DNA of 64,000 bases from an uncultured Prevotellaceae bacterium (GTDB taxonomy: Bacteria > Bacteroidota > Bacteroidia > Bacteroidales > Bacteroidaceae), in the NCBI GenBank assembly GCA_946540735.1, contig CAMNIN010000002.1, positions 1-64,000 of the forward strand, written 5' to 3'. Below, in pieces: positions 53,175-61,632 of this stretch. A program made the position numbers and the translations under genes. How positions within the stretch are numbered: the first letter of the stretch is position 1; every line of letters begins with the position of its first letter. Below the pieces are notes generated by a model, which worked only from the letters and a program-made list of their open reading frames with translations, searched no databases and was not told where the DNA came from.

Positions 53175-53537
53175 ATGGACAATCGAGAGCAACAATTTGA
53201 AAAAGCGTGGCAGATGCACAAGCACCGTCTGCTTATGGAAGACAAGGAATACCAGGATGCCGTCAACACCTATCAGATGAAAAGCGGAGCAGACTGGCTT
53301 CTTTTCGGCATTCCCGTGGTAGCAGGCATCGTCAGTGTGGAATACATTCCGATATCTCATGAGATCCTCCGCTGGGGAGCCAGTATTCTGATCACCGTGG
53401 CTGTGTTTGTCGCTTGCGTCTATGTGAAATCACTCTCCAATCCCCACAGGGCAATCAGCGATATCGAAGAAGACGTGAAACGACGGGCTTACCAAAGTTA
53501 TTTGGAGACAGGAAAACTCCCCAATGCCCAGAAATGA
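53175..53537 (+). CDS. Small membrane protein of unknown function
   Basis: 120 aa, not recognised. A charged N-terminal helix (about 1-38) precedes two TM helices (about 41-58 and 68-86), and the C-terminus (about 88-120) is charged and helical, so both ends are probably cytoplasmic. No catalytic motif. It starts 20 bp after hemW and is likely co-transcribed with it. Too general to assign a role. Confidence 0.7.
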   Translation: MDNREQQFEKAWQMHKHRLLMEDKEYQDAVNTYQMKSGADWLLFGIPVVAGIVSVEYIPISHEILRWGASILITVAVFVACVYVKSLSNPHRAISDIEEDVKRRAYQSYLETGKLPNAQK

Positions 53538-53610
53538 ATTTACTGGCGACAATTATGTCATGAGGGTTTATGAATCGCGTCAAAGTGTGTTTTTTGACAC
53601 ATCTTGCTAA

Positions 53611-53629
53611 ATTATTTCCCTAAAATAAT
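53611..53629. promoter_or_regulatory. Inverted repeat at the lactate-permease promoter
   Basis: ATTATTT (53611-53617) and AAATAAT (53623-53629) form a palindrome with a five-base spacer, overlapping the position where the -33 element of the permease promoter should be. It could be an operator. Confidence 0.35.
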
Positions 53630-53650
53630 TGCCAATCCAAAAAATATGAC

Positions 53651-53658
53651 TAATTTTG
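53651..53658 (+). promoter_or_regulatory. Promoter -7 element for the lactate permease
   Basis: TAATTTTG matches TAnnTTTG, 30 bp before the ATG. The -33 region overlaps the inverted repeat at 53611-53629. Confidence 0.5.
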
Positions 53659-53688
53659 GGCGCAATTCACTTTTAAACCTTAAACCTT

Positions 53689-55293
53689 ATGTCAGCACTC
53701 GTTTCGGTCATTCCAATTGTATTGCTCATTGTATTGATGATGGGCTTCAAAGTCTCAGGTTATAAGAGCGCCATAGTGACTCTTATCGTAACCATCCTCC
53801 TGGCGTTGTTCGCCGCTCCGTATTTGGGCATCATCCCGGAGAAGTTTGCCGATGTCTCTATCTATGGCATCACCCTCTGGTCGGTGATTGAGGGATTCCT
53901 CAAAGCCTGCTTCCCCATCATCCTTATCATCATTTGCGCCATCTTCAGCTATAATATACTCTGCGAGACGAAGGAGATAGAGACCATCAAGACGCAATTT
54001 ATCCAGATGACATCAGACAAAGGCCTACTCGTACTCCTCCTGACCTGGGGTCTCGGCGGAGTACTCGAGGGTATGGCCGGCTTCGGCACAGCAGTGGCTA
54101 TCCCGGCCGCCATCCTTATCGGATTGGGATTCAAGCCAATGTTTTCCGCTGTGATCTGCTTGATTGCCAACACGGTGGCCGTAGGATTCGGTGCTGTGGG
54201 ACTTCCCGCCACCACTCTGGCCAACCAGGTTGCCGCCGAGGGCGTAGCCTCTCCGGAGATGCTCTGCGAGGTTGCCACCTTCATCATCATCCAGTTGGCC
54301 CTGATGTTCTACATCACACCGTTCCTCATCTTGATGATGACCGACCGCACTAAAATCATGAAGAACATCTCACTGGCCCTGTTTGTGGGAACATTCTCCA
54401 TCATTGTGCAGTTCTGCTGCGCCCATTTCATCGGCCCGGAGACACCCGCCATCCTGGGCAGCGTGGCCGCCATCATCGCCATGCTAATCTACAACAAGCT
54501 CTTCATCCACGACGAGAATCCATCCGACGAAGTGAAAGTGGAGAAAAAGACATTCGGTCTCTCCAAGACCCTAAAGGCATGGAGTGTCTATGGTCTTATC
54601 ATCCTCTTCATCCTTCTCTCCAGCAAGATCGTTCCATCCGTCAACACCTTGCTCAACAATACCTTGGTAACTCAGTTTGAAATGCCAGTCGTTGGCAATA
54701 CGTTCAAATTTGGCTGGCTCTCCAACGCCGGTCTGATGATTTTCCTGGGTGCCACCATCGGCGGTCTGATACAAGGCTTGAGTTTCGGCAAGTTGATGAA
54801 GATTCTCGGTAAGACGACGATCAACCTTCAGAAGACCGTCATCACCATCTGCTGTCTGGTGGCGATGGCCATGCTGATGAACAACACCGGCATGACAAAT
54901 GATATCGCCAAAGGACTCGTTGCCCTGACTGGTGCAGCATTCCCGTTCTTCGCTCCGCTCATCGGTTCGATTGGCACTTTTGTCACTGGTAGTGCCACCA
55001 ATGCGAACATCCTCTTCGGTAAACTGCAAGCCACTGCTGCAGGCGACCTTGGTCTTGTCAATCAAAGTACGTTCTTCGGTGTGCCTGGCAATGAGACCAA
55101 CTGGTTGGCAGCCGCCAACTGTGCCGGATCGGAAGGTGGAAAGCTATTGTCGCCACAGAGTATCGCCATCGCTACCGCTGCCTGCGACATGGAAGGCCAG
55201 GATGGCGACATCATGCGCAAGACCATGCCATTCGCCATCTTCTGGATCCTCATGAACGGCCTTATGGTCTTCCTCGGACTCCACGTCTTCTAA
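53689..55293 (+). CDS. lctP: L-lactate permease (LctP/LldP family)
   Basis: Inner-membrane proton symporter for L-lactate (possibly also glycolate or D-lactate) of the lactate permease family. 534 aa, about 12-14 TM helices. Family segments include LTWGLGGVLEGMAGFGTAVAIPAAIL, with the highly conserved EGMAGFGTA, and TGSATNANILFGKLQ near the C-terminus. No lactate dehydrogenase (lldD or lutABC) gene is adjacent. Ends in a long perfect hairpin shared with guaA. Confidence 0.93.
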   Translation: MSALVSVIPIVLLIVLMMGFKVSGYKSAIVTLIVTILLALFAAPYLGIIPEKFADVSIYGITLWSVIEGFLKACFPIILIIICAIFSYNILCETKEIETIKTQFIQMTSDKGLLVLLLTWGLGGVLEGMAGFGTAVAIPAAILIGLGFKPMFSAVICLIANTVAVGFGAVGLPATTLANQVAAEGVASPEMLCEVATFIIIQLALMFYITPFLILMMTDRTKIMKNISLALFVGTFSIIVQFCCAHFIGPETPAILGSVAAIIAMLIYNKLFIHDENPSDEVKVEKKTFGLSKTLKAWSVYGLIILFILLSSKIVPSVNTLLNNTLVTQFEMPVVGNTFKFGWLSNAGLMIFLGATIGGLIQGLSFGKLMKILGKTTINLQKTVITICCLVAMAMLMNNTGMTNDIAKGLVALTGAAFPFFAPLIGSIGTFVTGSATNANILFGKLQATAAGDLGLVNQSTFFGVPGNETNWLAAANCAGSEGGKLLSPQSIAIATAACDMEGQDGDIMRKTMPFAIFWILMNGLMVFLGLHVF

Positions 55294-55310
55294 ACATTCA
55301 GTCTCCATCC

Positions 55311-55365
55311 ATACCCAATGAAAGAGGGTGGACTTTTCGCAAGTCCACCCTCTTTCATTGGGTAT
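55311..55365. terminator. Bidirectional terminator, 25-bp perfect hairpin
   Basis: The 25 bases 55311-55335 are the exact reverse complement of 55341-55365, with a five-base loop. The inner 15 bp (A-rich to T-rich) form a classic bidirectional terminator; the outer 10 bp extend it. Confidence 0.85.
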
Positions 55366-55418
55366 GATGCTATTCTCGCGGACAGGAACTTATGCTTCCT
55401 TTCAAACAGAAGCCACAA

Positions 55419-56963
55419 CTACTCCCACTCGATTGTTGATGGCGGTTTGGAAGAGATGTCATAGCAGACGCGGTTGACACCTTTCACTTTATTAATAATC
55501 TCATTGGAAACTTTGGCCATGAAATCGTAGGGAAGATGAGCCCAGTCGGCTGTCATGGCATCGGTGCTGGTCACGGCACGCAAAGCCACGGGGTGCTCAT
55601 AAGTGCGTTCATCGCCCATAACCCCCACGCTGCGCACGGTGGACAACAGCACAGCTCCAGCCTGCCAGATCTTGTCGTAAAGCACCTCTCCATCATCGCA
55701 AACATATTGCAGCATCGACTCGATGTAGATATCGTCGGCATCCTGGAGGATACGCACCTTCTCTGGCGTGATGTCACCAAGGATACGGACAGCCAGTCCT
55801 GGTCCGGGGAAAGGATGGCGCTTGATGAGCCGCTCGGGCATACCAAGCTGATAGCCCACACGGCGCACCTCGTCTTTGAACAGCCATTTCAGCGGCTCAC
55901 ACAACTGGAGATGCATTTCCTTGGGCAGACCGCCGACGTTGTGATGACTCTTGATGACCATGCCTGTGATGCTCAGGCTCTCGATGCGGTCGGGGTAGAT
56001 GGTGCCTTGGGCAAGCCATTTGGCATCCGTGATTTTCTTGGCCTCCGCATTGAACACCTCGACGAAATCGCGACCGATGATCTTGCGTTTCTGCTCTGGA
56101 TCGACGACACCTTTCAGATCGGCGAAGAACTTCTCGCTGGCATCGACACCGATGACATGAAGTCCTAATCCCTGATAGGCATCCATCACCTTCTGGAACT
56201 CATTTTTCCTCAACATGCCATGATCGACGAAGATACACGTCAGGTTATCGCCAATAGCCTTGTTGAGCAATGTCGCACAAACTGAGGAATCGACTCCTCC
56301 ACTGAGTCCGAGGATGACACGGTCGTTACCCAACTGCAGCTTGAGTTCTGCGACGGTAGTCTCGACGAAGGAAGCAGGGCTCCACTCCTGCCGGCTACCA
56401 CAGATATCAACCACGAAGTTGCGGAGAAGTTGAGAACCTTGCGATGTGTGATACACTTCTGGATGGAACTGCACAGCCCAGAGAGGGGCTGCATCACTGG
56501 CATAAGCCGCATATTTCACGTCGGCCGTGGAAGCGATGACATGGCAGTCGGATGGAATGGCCGTGATGGTGTCGCCATGGCTCATCCACACCTGAGAATT
56601 GGTCTGGAAACCCTTGAACAAGGGATTCTCGGCATCAAACTGCATAAGATTGGCACGTCCGTACTCACGTGTGTTGGTCTTCTCCACTTTCCCACCATTG
56701 GAATGTGAGATGAACTGTGCTCCATAGCAAATGCCCAAAACGGGGATACGGCCAACGAACTGACTGAGATCCACACGGAATGCCTGAGGGTCGTGCACCG
56801 AATAGGGAGATCCGCTGAGGATCACGCCGATGACCGATGGATCATCTTTCGGGAACTTGTTGTAGGGCAGAATCTCGCAGAACGTGTCCAACTCACGGAC
56901 CCGACGTCCGATCAACTGTGTCGTCTGTGAGCCAAAGTCTAGGATGATGATTTTCTGTTGCAT
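55419..56963 (-). CDS. guaA: GMP synthase (glutamine-hydrolysing)
   Basis: Converts XMP to GMP with glutamine as nitrogen donor. 514 aa. The N-terminal class I glutaminase has GICYGAQF (nucleophilic Cys) and [15 protein letters not shown] (His/Glu). The PP-loop ATP pyrophosphatase motif is [10 protein letters not shown], and the dimerisation domain ends in [10 protein letters not shown]. The start at 56963 is the only sensible ATG. It follows the MurU-like gene after 70 bp; no promoter motif or purine riboswitch is visible in that gap. Confidence 0.96.
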   Translation of the reverse strand: MQQKIIILDFGSQTTQLIGRRVRELDTFCEILPYNKFPKDDPSVIGVILSGSPYSVHDPQAFRVDLSQFVGRIPVLGICYGAQFISHSNGGKVEKTNTREYGRANLMQFDAENPLFKGFQTNSQVWMSHGDTITAIPSDCHVIASTADVKYAAYASDAAPLWAVQFHPEVYHTSQGSQLLRNFVVDICGSRQEWSPASFVETTVAELKLQLGNDRVILGLSGGVDSSVCATLLNKAIGDNLTCIFVDHGMLRKNEFQKVMDAYQGLGLHVIGVDASEKFFADLKGVVDPEQKRKIIGRDFVEVFNAEAKKITDAKWLAQGTIYPDRIESLSITGMVIKSHHNVGGLPKEMHLQLCEPLKWLFKDEVRRVGYQLGMPERLIKRHPFPGPGLAVRILGDITPEKVRILQDADDIYIESMLQYVCDDGEVLYDKIWQAGAVLLSTVRSVGVMGDERTYEHPVALRAVTSTDAMTADWAHLPYDFMAKVSNEIINKVKGVNRVCYDISSKPPSTIEWE

Positions 56964-57033
56964 TCTTTATATTTTGTTTTATGTTATGGATTTTAATTGG
57001 TGAGAGACTCCTCAGCGTGATGTCTTTACTATG

Positions 57034-57774
57034 TCACAGGGATTTAAGGAACTCCTCAGCCTCGTGCAATGTATCTGTTTTGCCGACATCGAGGAGGCGA
57101 AGGTCCTGTCTCACAACACCCCGGATGCTGCATTTGTCGCATACGGCCAGGTAGAAGTCGATGATGCTGAAACGGCTTGGCCAGTCGCTCATCGCAGCAA
57201 CGAGTTCGGGGGATATGACATGGATACCCGAGAAGGCATAAGGCCTATAATCGTTGGGATTGAAATCAGGATATGGACTGCGCACCTCACCCGTTTTGAT
57301 ATTGGTCCAGCCGACGAGCCTCATCTCATCGTCGAAGAGCAGGTAGCGGCTCGTGGAGCGCTCACTGACAAGCAGGGTCGCCTGACCAGTCATTGCCTGC
57401 TGGTAGAAATCGGCCAAATCCACATTGCTGAGGATATCCACGTTGTGGATGAGGATGTTGCTGTCGGATGAGAAAAGGGGAAACGCCTTACGTATGCCTC
57501 CACCAGTCTCAAGCAATGCATCCGACTCGTCGGAAACCAGCACCTGCAATCCATCGACAGGATTGTCGTTCAGATAGCTGATAATCTGTTGCGGGAAATG
57601 ATGCACATTGACGACCGCCCTTTCAAAACCCGCCTCCTTGATACGTTGCAAGACATGGGCAAGAAGTGGTTTGCCGCCCACGCAGACCAACGCCTTGGGC
57701 ATGGTGTCGGTAAGAGGTCGAAGGCGAGTACCCAGGCCCGCTGCGAATATCATAGCTTGTCTCATCGTCGTCAT
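57034..57774 (-). CDS. murU: MurU-like nucleotidyltransferase
   Basis: Sugar-1-phosphate nucleotidyltransferase, 246 aa. Residues from FAAGLGTRLRPLT are the nucleotide-binding signature, MPKALVCVGGKPLL the sugar-phosphate site, and NILIHNVDILSNVDL carries the metal-binding Asp. Short length and overall pattern fit MurNAc-1-phosphate uridylyltransferase (MurU) of the peptidoglycan recycling route. It is encoded three bases after an AmgK-like anomeric sugar kinase, and the two activities are sequential in that route. A general mannose/glucose-1-P transferase is the alternative. Start at 57774 or the ATG at 57765. Confidence 0.8.
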   Translation of the reverse strand: MTTMRQAMIFAAGLGTRLRPLTDTMPKALVCVGGKPLLAHVLQRIKEAGFERAVVNVHHFPQQIISYLNDNPVDGLQVLVSDESDALLETGGGIRKAFPLFSSDSNILIHNVDILSNVDLADFYQQAMTGQATLLVSERSTSRYLLFDDEMRLVGWTNIKTGEVRSPYPDFNPNDYRPYAFSGIHVISPELVAAMSDWPSRFSIIDFYLAVCDKCSIRGVVRQDLRLLDVGKTDTLHEAEEFLKSL

Positions 57775-57777
57775 TAC

Positions 57778-59325
57778 TTATAAACCCACTTGTGGTGCGA
57801 GCATCACCTGAGAGATATTCTGCTCACGGTGGACTACACGCACCTCGATATTGAATTTCTTATGGATATGCTCTGCGAGATGCTGGGCGGAATAGACGCT
57901 GCGATGCTGTCCGCCCGTGCATCCGAAAGAGAACATCAGACTCGTAAACCCCCGCTGAATATAGCGAGCCACATGAGCATCGGCCAGGGCATAGACATGA
58001 TCGAGGAAAGTCAGTATCTCGCCATCATCCTCCAAGAAACGGATCACCGGTTCGTCAAGACCAGTCAATTTCTTGTATGGCTCATAACGGCCTGGATTGT
58101 GAGTGCTCCTGCAATCGAAAACGTAGCCTCCACCATTTCCCGATTCATCCTCTGGGATGCCCTTTCGGTAAGAGAAACTGAAGACACGTACGACAAGCGG
58201 TCCCTTGCCGTCGTATTTAGAGAAGGTAGCCGGGCCATCGTTCTGATGCGCCTTATAGACATTGAAATCCGCCACCCGATAGCCATCGGCTCTCTCTTTT
58301 GGAACAGAGTCAACCTCGGCAAACTGCGGCAAACCGGTGAGCCGGTCGAGCACATCGATCAGGTAAGGATAGTGATAATCCTCGGAGTCGAGGAGTTGCC
58401 GTAGATTAGAAATAGCAGGAGGTATAGAATCGATGAAATGCTGCTTCCGTTCGAAATACCCTCTGAATCCATAAGCCCCCAGTACCTGAAGCGTACGGAA
58501 GAGCACAAAAAGTGCCATCCGTCGTATGAAATGCCGCTTGGTTGGCACCTCGATATAATTCTTGAGCGAATAGTAATACTCATAGATGAGCCTGCGACGC
58601 AGCTTATCGGGATAACGAGCTGAAGCCTGCCATAGAAACGAGGCCAAATCATAATAGAACGGCCCCTTGCGCCCACCCTGGAAGTCGATGAATGCGGGCT
58701 TACCTTCGGCGTCAAGCATCACATTACGTGCCTGGAAGTCTCGGTACATGAAACAGTCGGTGGTCTCAGCCACAAGATCTTTTGCCATCAACCTGAAATT
58801 AGCCTCCAGTTTGAGTTCATGGAAATCCAAATCGGTGGGTTTCAGAAAGCAATATTTGAAGTAATTGAGGTCGAACAGCACATTTTCCTCATTAAACTCA
58901 GGTTGAGGATAACAATTCGACCAATCCAAGCCACGAGCTCCCCGAATCTGGAAATTGGGCAGTTGCCGGATGGTATTGATCAGCAGTTGCTGTTCATGCA
59001 GGTTATACCGTCCACCGGCTTCACGCCCCCCCTTCAAAGCATCGAAGAGAGACACTGTGCCCAAGTCCTCCTGCAAATAGCGCATCAGGTCGTTGCTCAC
59101 CGCATAGATCTCAGGGACGGGGAGCTGCCTCTTGCGGAAATGCCTTGAAAGATACACAAAGGCATTGTTCTCGTCGCGGCTTGTGCCGATGACTCCGACG
59201 AGGGTGGTGTTATCTGGAGACAAAAAACGGAAATATTGCCGGTTGCTGCCCGCTCCGGCCATGGGCGTCACGGAAGAAGGGTCGTGCCCCGTATATTGCC
59301 GATAAAGTTGAAGCAATTGCTGCAT
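57778..59325 (-). CDS. AmgK-like sugar kinase fused to a RapZ C-terminal domain
   Basis: 515 aa, two clear parts. Residues 1-345 are an aminoglycoside-phosphotransferase-type kinase: MAGAGSNRQYFRFL at the N-terminus, the catalytic loop YRDFQARN from Tyr194 with Asp196, and FIDFQGGRKGPFYYDLASFL. This resembles AmgK, which phosphorylates MurNAc/GlcNAc at the anomeric carbon. Residues from about 377 match the C-terminal domain of RapZ: VRVFSFSYRKGIP, YVFDCRSTHNPGRYEPYKKL, GLDEPV, and FSFGCTGGQHRSVYSAQHLAEH. That domain binds small RNAs and senses amino-sugar phosphate in E. coli. The RapZ N-terminal NTPase is absent. The MurU-like gene follows after 3 bp, and a small membrane protein gene lies 18 bp upstream. 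Confidence 0.88.
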   Translation of the reverse strand: MQQLLQLYRQYTGHDPSSVTPMAGAGSNRQYFRFLSPDNTTLVGVIGTSRDENNAFVYLSRHFRKRQLPVPEIYAVSNDLMRYLQEDLGTVSLFDALKGGREAGGRYNLHEQQLLINTIRQLPNFQIRGARGLDWSNCYPQPEFNEENVLFDLNYFKYCFLKPTDLDFHELKLEANFRLMAKDLVAETTDCFMYRDFQARNVMLDAEGKPAFIDFQGGRKGPFYYDLASFLWQASARYPDKLRRRLIYEYYYSLKNYIEVPTKRHFIRRMALFVLFRTLQVLGAYGFRGYFERKQHFIDSIPPAISNLRQLLDSEDYHYPYLIDVLDRLTGLPQFAEVDSVPKERADGYRVADFNVYKAHQNDGPATFSKYDGKGPLVVRVFSFSYRKGIPEDESGNGGGYVFDCRSTHNPGRYEPYKKLTGLDEPVIRFLEDDGEILTFLDHVYALADAHVARYIQRGFTSLMFSFGCTGGQHRSVYSAQHLAEHIHKKFNIEVRVVHREQNISQVMLAPQVGL

Positions 59326-59343
59326 GATGATAGGCGGTGTGGT

Positions 59344-59565
59344 TTATCTATCCTCGATATCCTCCTCTTCCTCGGAGTTTGTCTGCATTCTGTGTTTTTC
59401 CTCCCATTCACGACGCCGTTTGTTGTCATATTGCAACAAAAGGGAGTCGGCCAGCAAGAGCAGCATCAGAATCCCTAACGACATCCACCAAGATCTTGTC
59501 AGATAGAGCAATGAAGCCGACAAAAAAATCAAGAAGATGATATGCAGAACGGTCTTTTTATTCAT
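59344..59565 (-). CDS. Small membrane protein, DUF-type
   Basis: 73 aa. Two hydrophobic helices (about 5-22, LHIIFLIFLSASLLYL; and 28-44, SLGILMLLLLADSLLL) and a very charged C-terminus (RRREWEEKHRM... and an acidic EEEEDIED end). Not recognised. It is 18 bp upstream of the kinase-RapZ fusion on the same strand and likely the first gene of that run. Codon use looks ordinary, so a real gene is probable despite its size. Confidence 0.6.
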   Translation of the reverse strand: MNKKTVLHIIFLIFLSASLLYLTRSWWMSLGILMLLLLADSLLLQYDNKRRREWEEKHRMQTNSEEEEDIEDR

Positions 59566-59624
59566 GACAGGAAATCGAAGAATTATTAATCGGGTGTAAA
59601 GTTACGAAAAAGTGGGCGATAAGT

Positions 59625-59632
59625 CAAAGATA
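59625..59632 (-). promoter_or_regulatory. Promoter -7 element for the small membrane protein-kinase run
   Basis: TATCTTTG on the minus strand, 59 bp before the ATG at 59565; TTTG lies 22 bp further upstream (59655-59658), at the long end of the usual spacing. Confidence 0.45.
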
Positions 59633-59673
59633 TCTTTCTTTTTTTACCGATTCACAAAAAAAATGCCGAATAT

Positions 59674-59704
59674 TTTGAATTTTACCTTACTTTTGCTATT
59701 TTTG
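59674..59704 (+). promoter_or_regulatory. Promoter of the AraC-type regulator
   Basis: TTTG (59674-59677), a 19-bp spacer and TATTTTTG (59697-59704): full consensus. A second -7-like TACTTTTG overlaps just upstream (59688-59695). Confidence 0.65.
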
Positions 59705-59761
59705 CATCTCATGGAGCGCCTAAGGGTTCTCTAATTCTAACCTACCCAAAAAGACACAAAC

Positions 59762-60637
59762 TTGCAAAAGAGCAAATATCTGGTGGCCAACGACCGCGAT
59801 GCCTTATGGGGCCTTACCGTGAGCACCGTGGGTATGGATGAAGTGGAAATTGGAGGCGAGTATCCAACCAAAGGCCATGCCGACGGCTATTACTTCGACA
59901 TGGACCGCGGCAGGAGGCTCAACGAATATCAAATGCTCTACCTGGTAAACGGTGAAGGATTTTTCCACTCCACCCATGTCGAGGAGACCAAGATCAAGGC
60001 CGGCGACATGTTTCTGCTGTTCCCTGGCGAATGGCACACATACGGACCGAAGAAAAGCTCCAAATGGAAAAGTTACTGGATCGGATTCAAGGGCAAGAAC
60101 ATGGATGACCGCGTGAAAGCCAATTTCCTGTCCCCCGACAAGCCCATTTATCACCTTGGCTATTCGGCCGGGATTATCGAGCTCTACGACGCAGCCCTCC
60201 GCACTGCCTTCGAAGAGCCACCCTACTCCCAGCAGATCATGGCCGGCATCGTCAACCATCTCATCGGTATGATGTACTCGCTGGAGCGCAATATTGAACT
60301 CAGCAAGAACCTGACTCACGTCGATATGATCAACAAAGCCCGATTGCGCATCCGTGAGGAACTGGAGAGTGAGCTGACCATCCAGAAACTGGCAGAGAAC
60401 CTCGGTGTGAGCTACTCTAATTTCCGAAAACTCTTCAAGCAGTACACGGGGCTCTCTCCTGCCCTATATCAACAAGACCTGAGGCTCCAACGGGCTAAGG
60501 AACTGCTCTCGACCACCAAACTAAGCATCAAGGAGATCGCCTACCGCCTGAATTTCGAGTCGCCCGACTATTTCTCCTCTAAATTCCGCATGAAGACCGG
60601 TGTCAAGCCCAGTGATTTCAGGGAGCAGAACTCCTAA
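59762..60637 (+). CDS. AraC-family regulator of the rhamnose locus (TTG start)
   Basis: AraC/XylS-type activator, 291 aa. An N-terminal cupin sensor (LLFPGEWHTY near residues 87-96) precedes a C-terminal double helix-turn-helix DNA-binding domain (about 190-288) with the motifs LAENLGVSYSNFRKLFKQYTGLSPALY and IKEIAYRLNFESPDYFSSKFRMKTGVKPSDFR. The start is TTG at 59762, because the in-frame stop upstream is at 59738, the next ATG (59834) would remove the first 24 residues, and those residues (KYLVANDRDALWGL) belong to this family's N-terminus. It is adjacent to rhaD and likely senses L-rhamnose, as RhaR does in Bacteroides. Confidence 0.88.
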   Translation: MQKSKYLVANDRDALWGLTVSTVGMDEVEIGGEYPTKGHADGYYFDMDRGRRLNEYQMLYLVNGEGFFHSTHVEETKIKAGDMFLLFPGEWHTYGPKKSSKWKSYWIGFKGKNMDDRVKANFLSPDKPIYHLGYSAGIIELYDAALRTAFEEPPYSQQIMAGIVNHLIGMMYSLERNIELSKNLTHVDMINKARLRIREELESELTIQKLAENLGVSYSNFRKLFKQYTGLSPALYQQDLRLQRAKELLSTTKLSIKEIAYRLNFESPDYFSSKFRMKTGVKPSDFREQNS

Positions 60638-60651
60638 AAGGGTTATGGGTG

Positions 60652-60713
60652 AAGGCTTCGGACAAAATCCTTGGTTGTAATGTCAAATAACGATGGGAAA
60701 GGAAGCCTTTTTT
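60652..60713 (+). terminator. Possible terminator or attenuator before rhaD
   Basis: AAGGCTTC (60652-60659) pairs with GAAGCCTT (60702-60709) and is followed by a T run to 60713. The 42-base loop is long for a simple terminator. The T run touches the rhaD -7 element, so it may end AraC transcription just before that promoter. Confidence 0.35.
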
Positions 60714-60716
60714 CCT

Positions 60717-60724
60717 TAATTTTG
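60717..60724 (+). promoter_or_regulatory. Promoter -7 element for rhaD
   Basis: TAATTTTG matches TAnnTTTG and lies 28 bp before the ATG at 60753. No TTTG is found at the -33 distance, which fits an activator-dependent promoter. Confidence 0.45.
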
Positions 60725-60752
60725 CAGCAAACAAAACCTAAAACCAACAATC

Positions 60753-61562
60753 ATGAAAAGTATACTTGAAGGACGTCCAGACCTCAAAAAAGAAGTAGAG
60801 AAAATCGCAGAAGTGGCCGGTTACCTGTGGCAGAACGGCTGGGCCGAGCGCAATGGCGGCAACATCACGGTGAACATCACGAAATTCATCGATGACGAGG
60901 TGCGCCAGATGCCAGCCATCAGCGAAGTGAAGCCAATCGGCACCACCCTGCCCTACTTGAAAGGAGCATATTTCTACTGCAAAGGCACAGGCAAACGCAT
61001 GCGTGACCTCGCACGATGGCCGATGTGCAACGGCAGTGTCATCCGCATCCTCGACGACTGTGCCAGCTATGAGATTATCGCCGACAACCCCGTGCAGCCG
61101 ACGAGTGAGCTTCCTTCTCACCTGAGCGTGCACAATCACCTGATCGAGAAAGGCTCAGCCTATAATGCGACGGTACACACCCACCCCATTGAGCTGGTAG
61201 CCATGAGTCATAAGAAAGAATTTCTGGAGAAAGACGTATTGACCAACATTCTCTGGAGCATGATACCCGAGACCAAGGCTTTCTGCCCATTAGGACTTGG
61301 CATCATCCCCTACACCCTGCCTGGCAGCGTGGAACTGGCAGAAGCCACTTTGAGGGAACTCGACGACTACGACGTGGTGCTCTGGGAGAAACATGGTGTC
61401 TTCGCCCAAGGTCTTGACGTAATGGATGCCTTTGACCAAATCGACGTGCTCAGCAAGAGTGCCAAAATCTATGTCAATGCCCGCTCGATGGGCTTCATTC
61501 CCGAAGGCATGACCCAAGAACAGATGAAAGAGATGTCGGTGGCCTTCAACCTGCCGAAATAA
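60753..61562 (+). CDS. rhaD: L-rhamnulose-1-phosphate aldolase
   Basis: Class II aldolase that splits L-rhamnulose 1-phosphate into dihydroxyacetone phosphate and L-lactaldehyde. 269 aa. NGWAERNGGNITV is the phosphate-binding N-terminal motif. The zinc ligands include His142 and His144 in VHTHPIELV, with a third His in EKHGVFAQG. The Glu base lies in the TSELPSHLSVHNHL segment. It is followed by a terminator and convergent with the transporter gene; the isomerase gene rhaA lies beyond that. Confidence 0.95.
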   Translation: MKSILEGRPDLKKEVEKIAEVAGYLWQNGWAERNGGNITVNITKFIDDEVRQMPAISEVKPIGTTLPYLKGAYFYCKGTGKRMRDLARWPMCNGSVIRILDDCASYEIIADNPVQPTSELPSHLSVHNHLIEKGSAYNATVHTHPIELVAMSHKKEFLEKDVLTNILWSMIPETKAFCPLGLGIIPYTLPGSVELAEATLRELDDYDVVLWEKHGVFAQGLDVMDAFDQIDVLSKSAKIYVNARSMGFIPEGMTQEQMKEMSVAFNLPK

Positions 61563-61579
61563 GCATTTCCATACTAACA

Positions 61580-61615
61580 AAAACGATCCGATGTCTTGCG
61601 GCATCGGATCGTTTT
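61580..61615. terminator. Bidirectional terminator between rhaD and the MFS gene
   Basis: A perfect 14-bp stem, AAAACGATCCGATG (61580-61593) / CATCGGATCGTTTT (61602-61615), with an eight-base loop, A-rich on one side and T-rich on the other. Confidence 0.88.
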
Positions 61616-61632
61616 GTTATAGAGAACCAGGA

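Noticed and set aside
56964..57033. Purine riboswitch before guaA
   Set aside because: The 70-bp gap is too short and shows no three-stem junction pattern.
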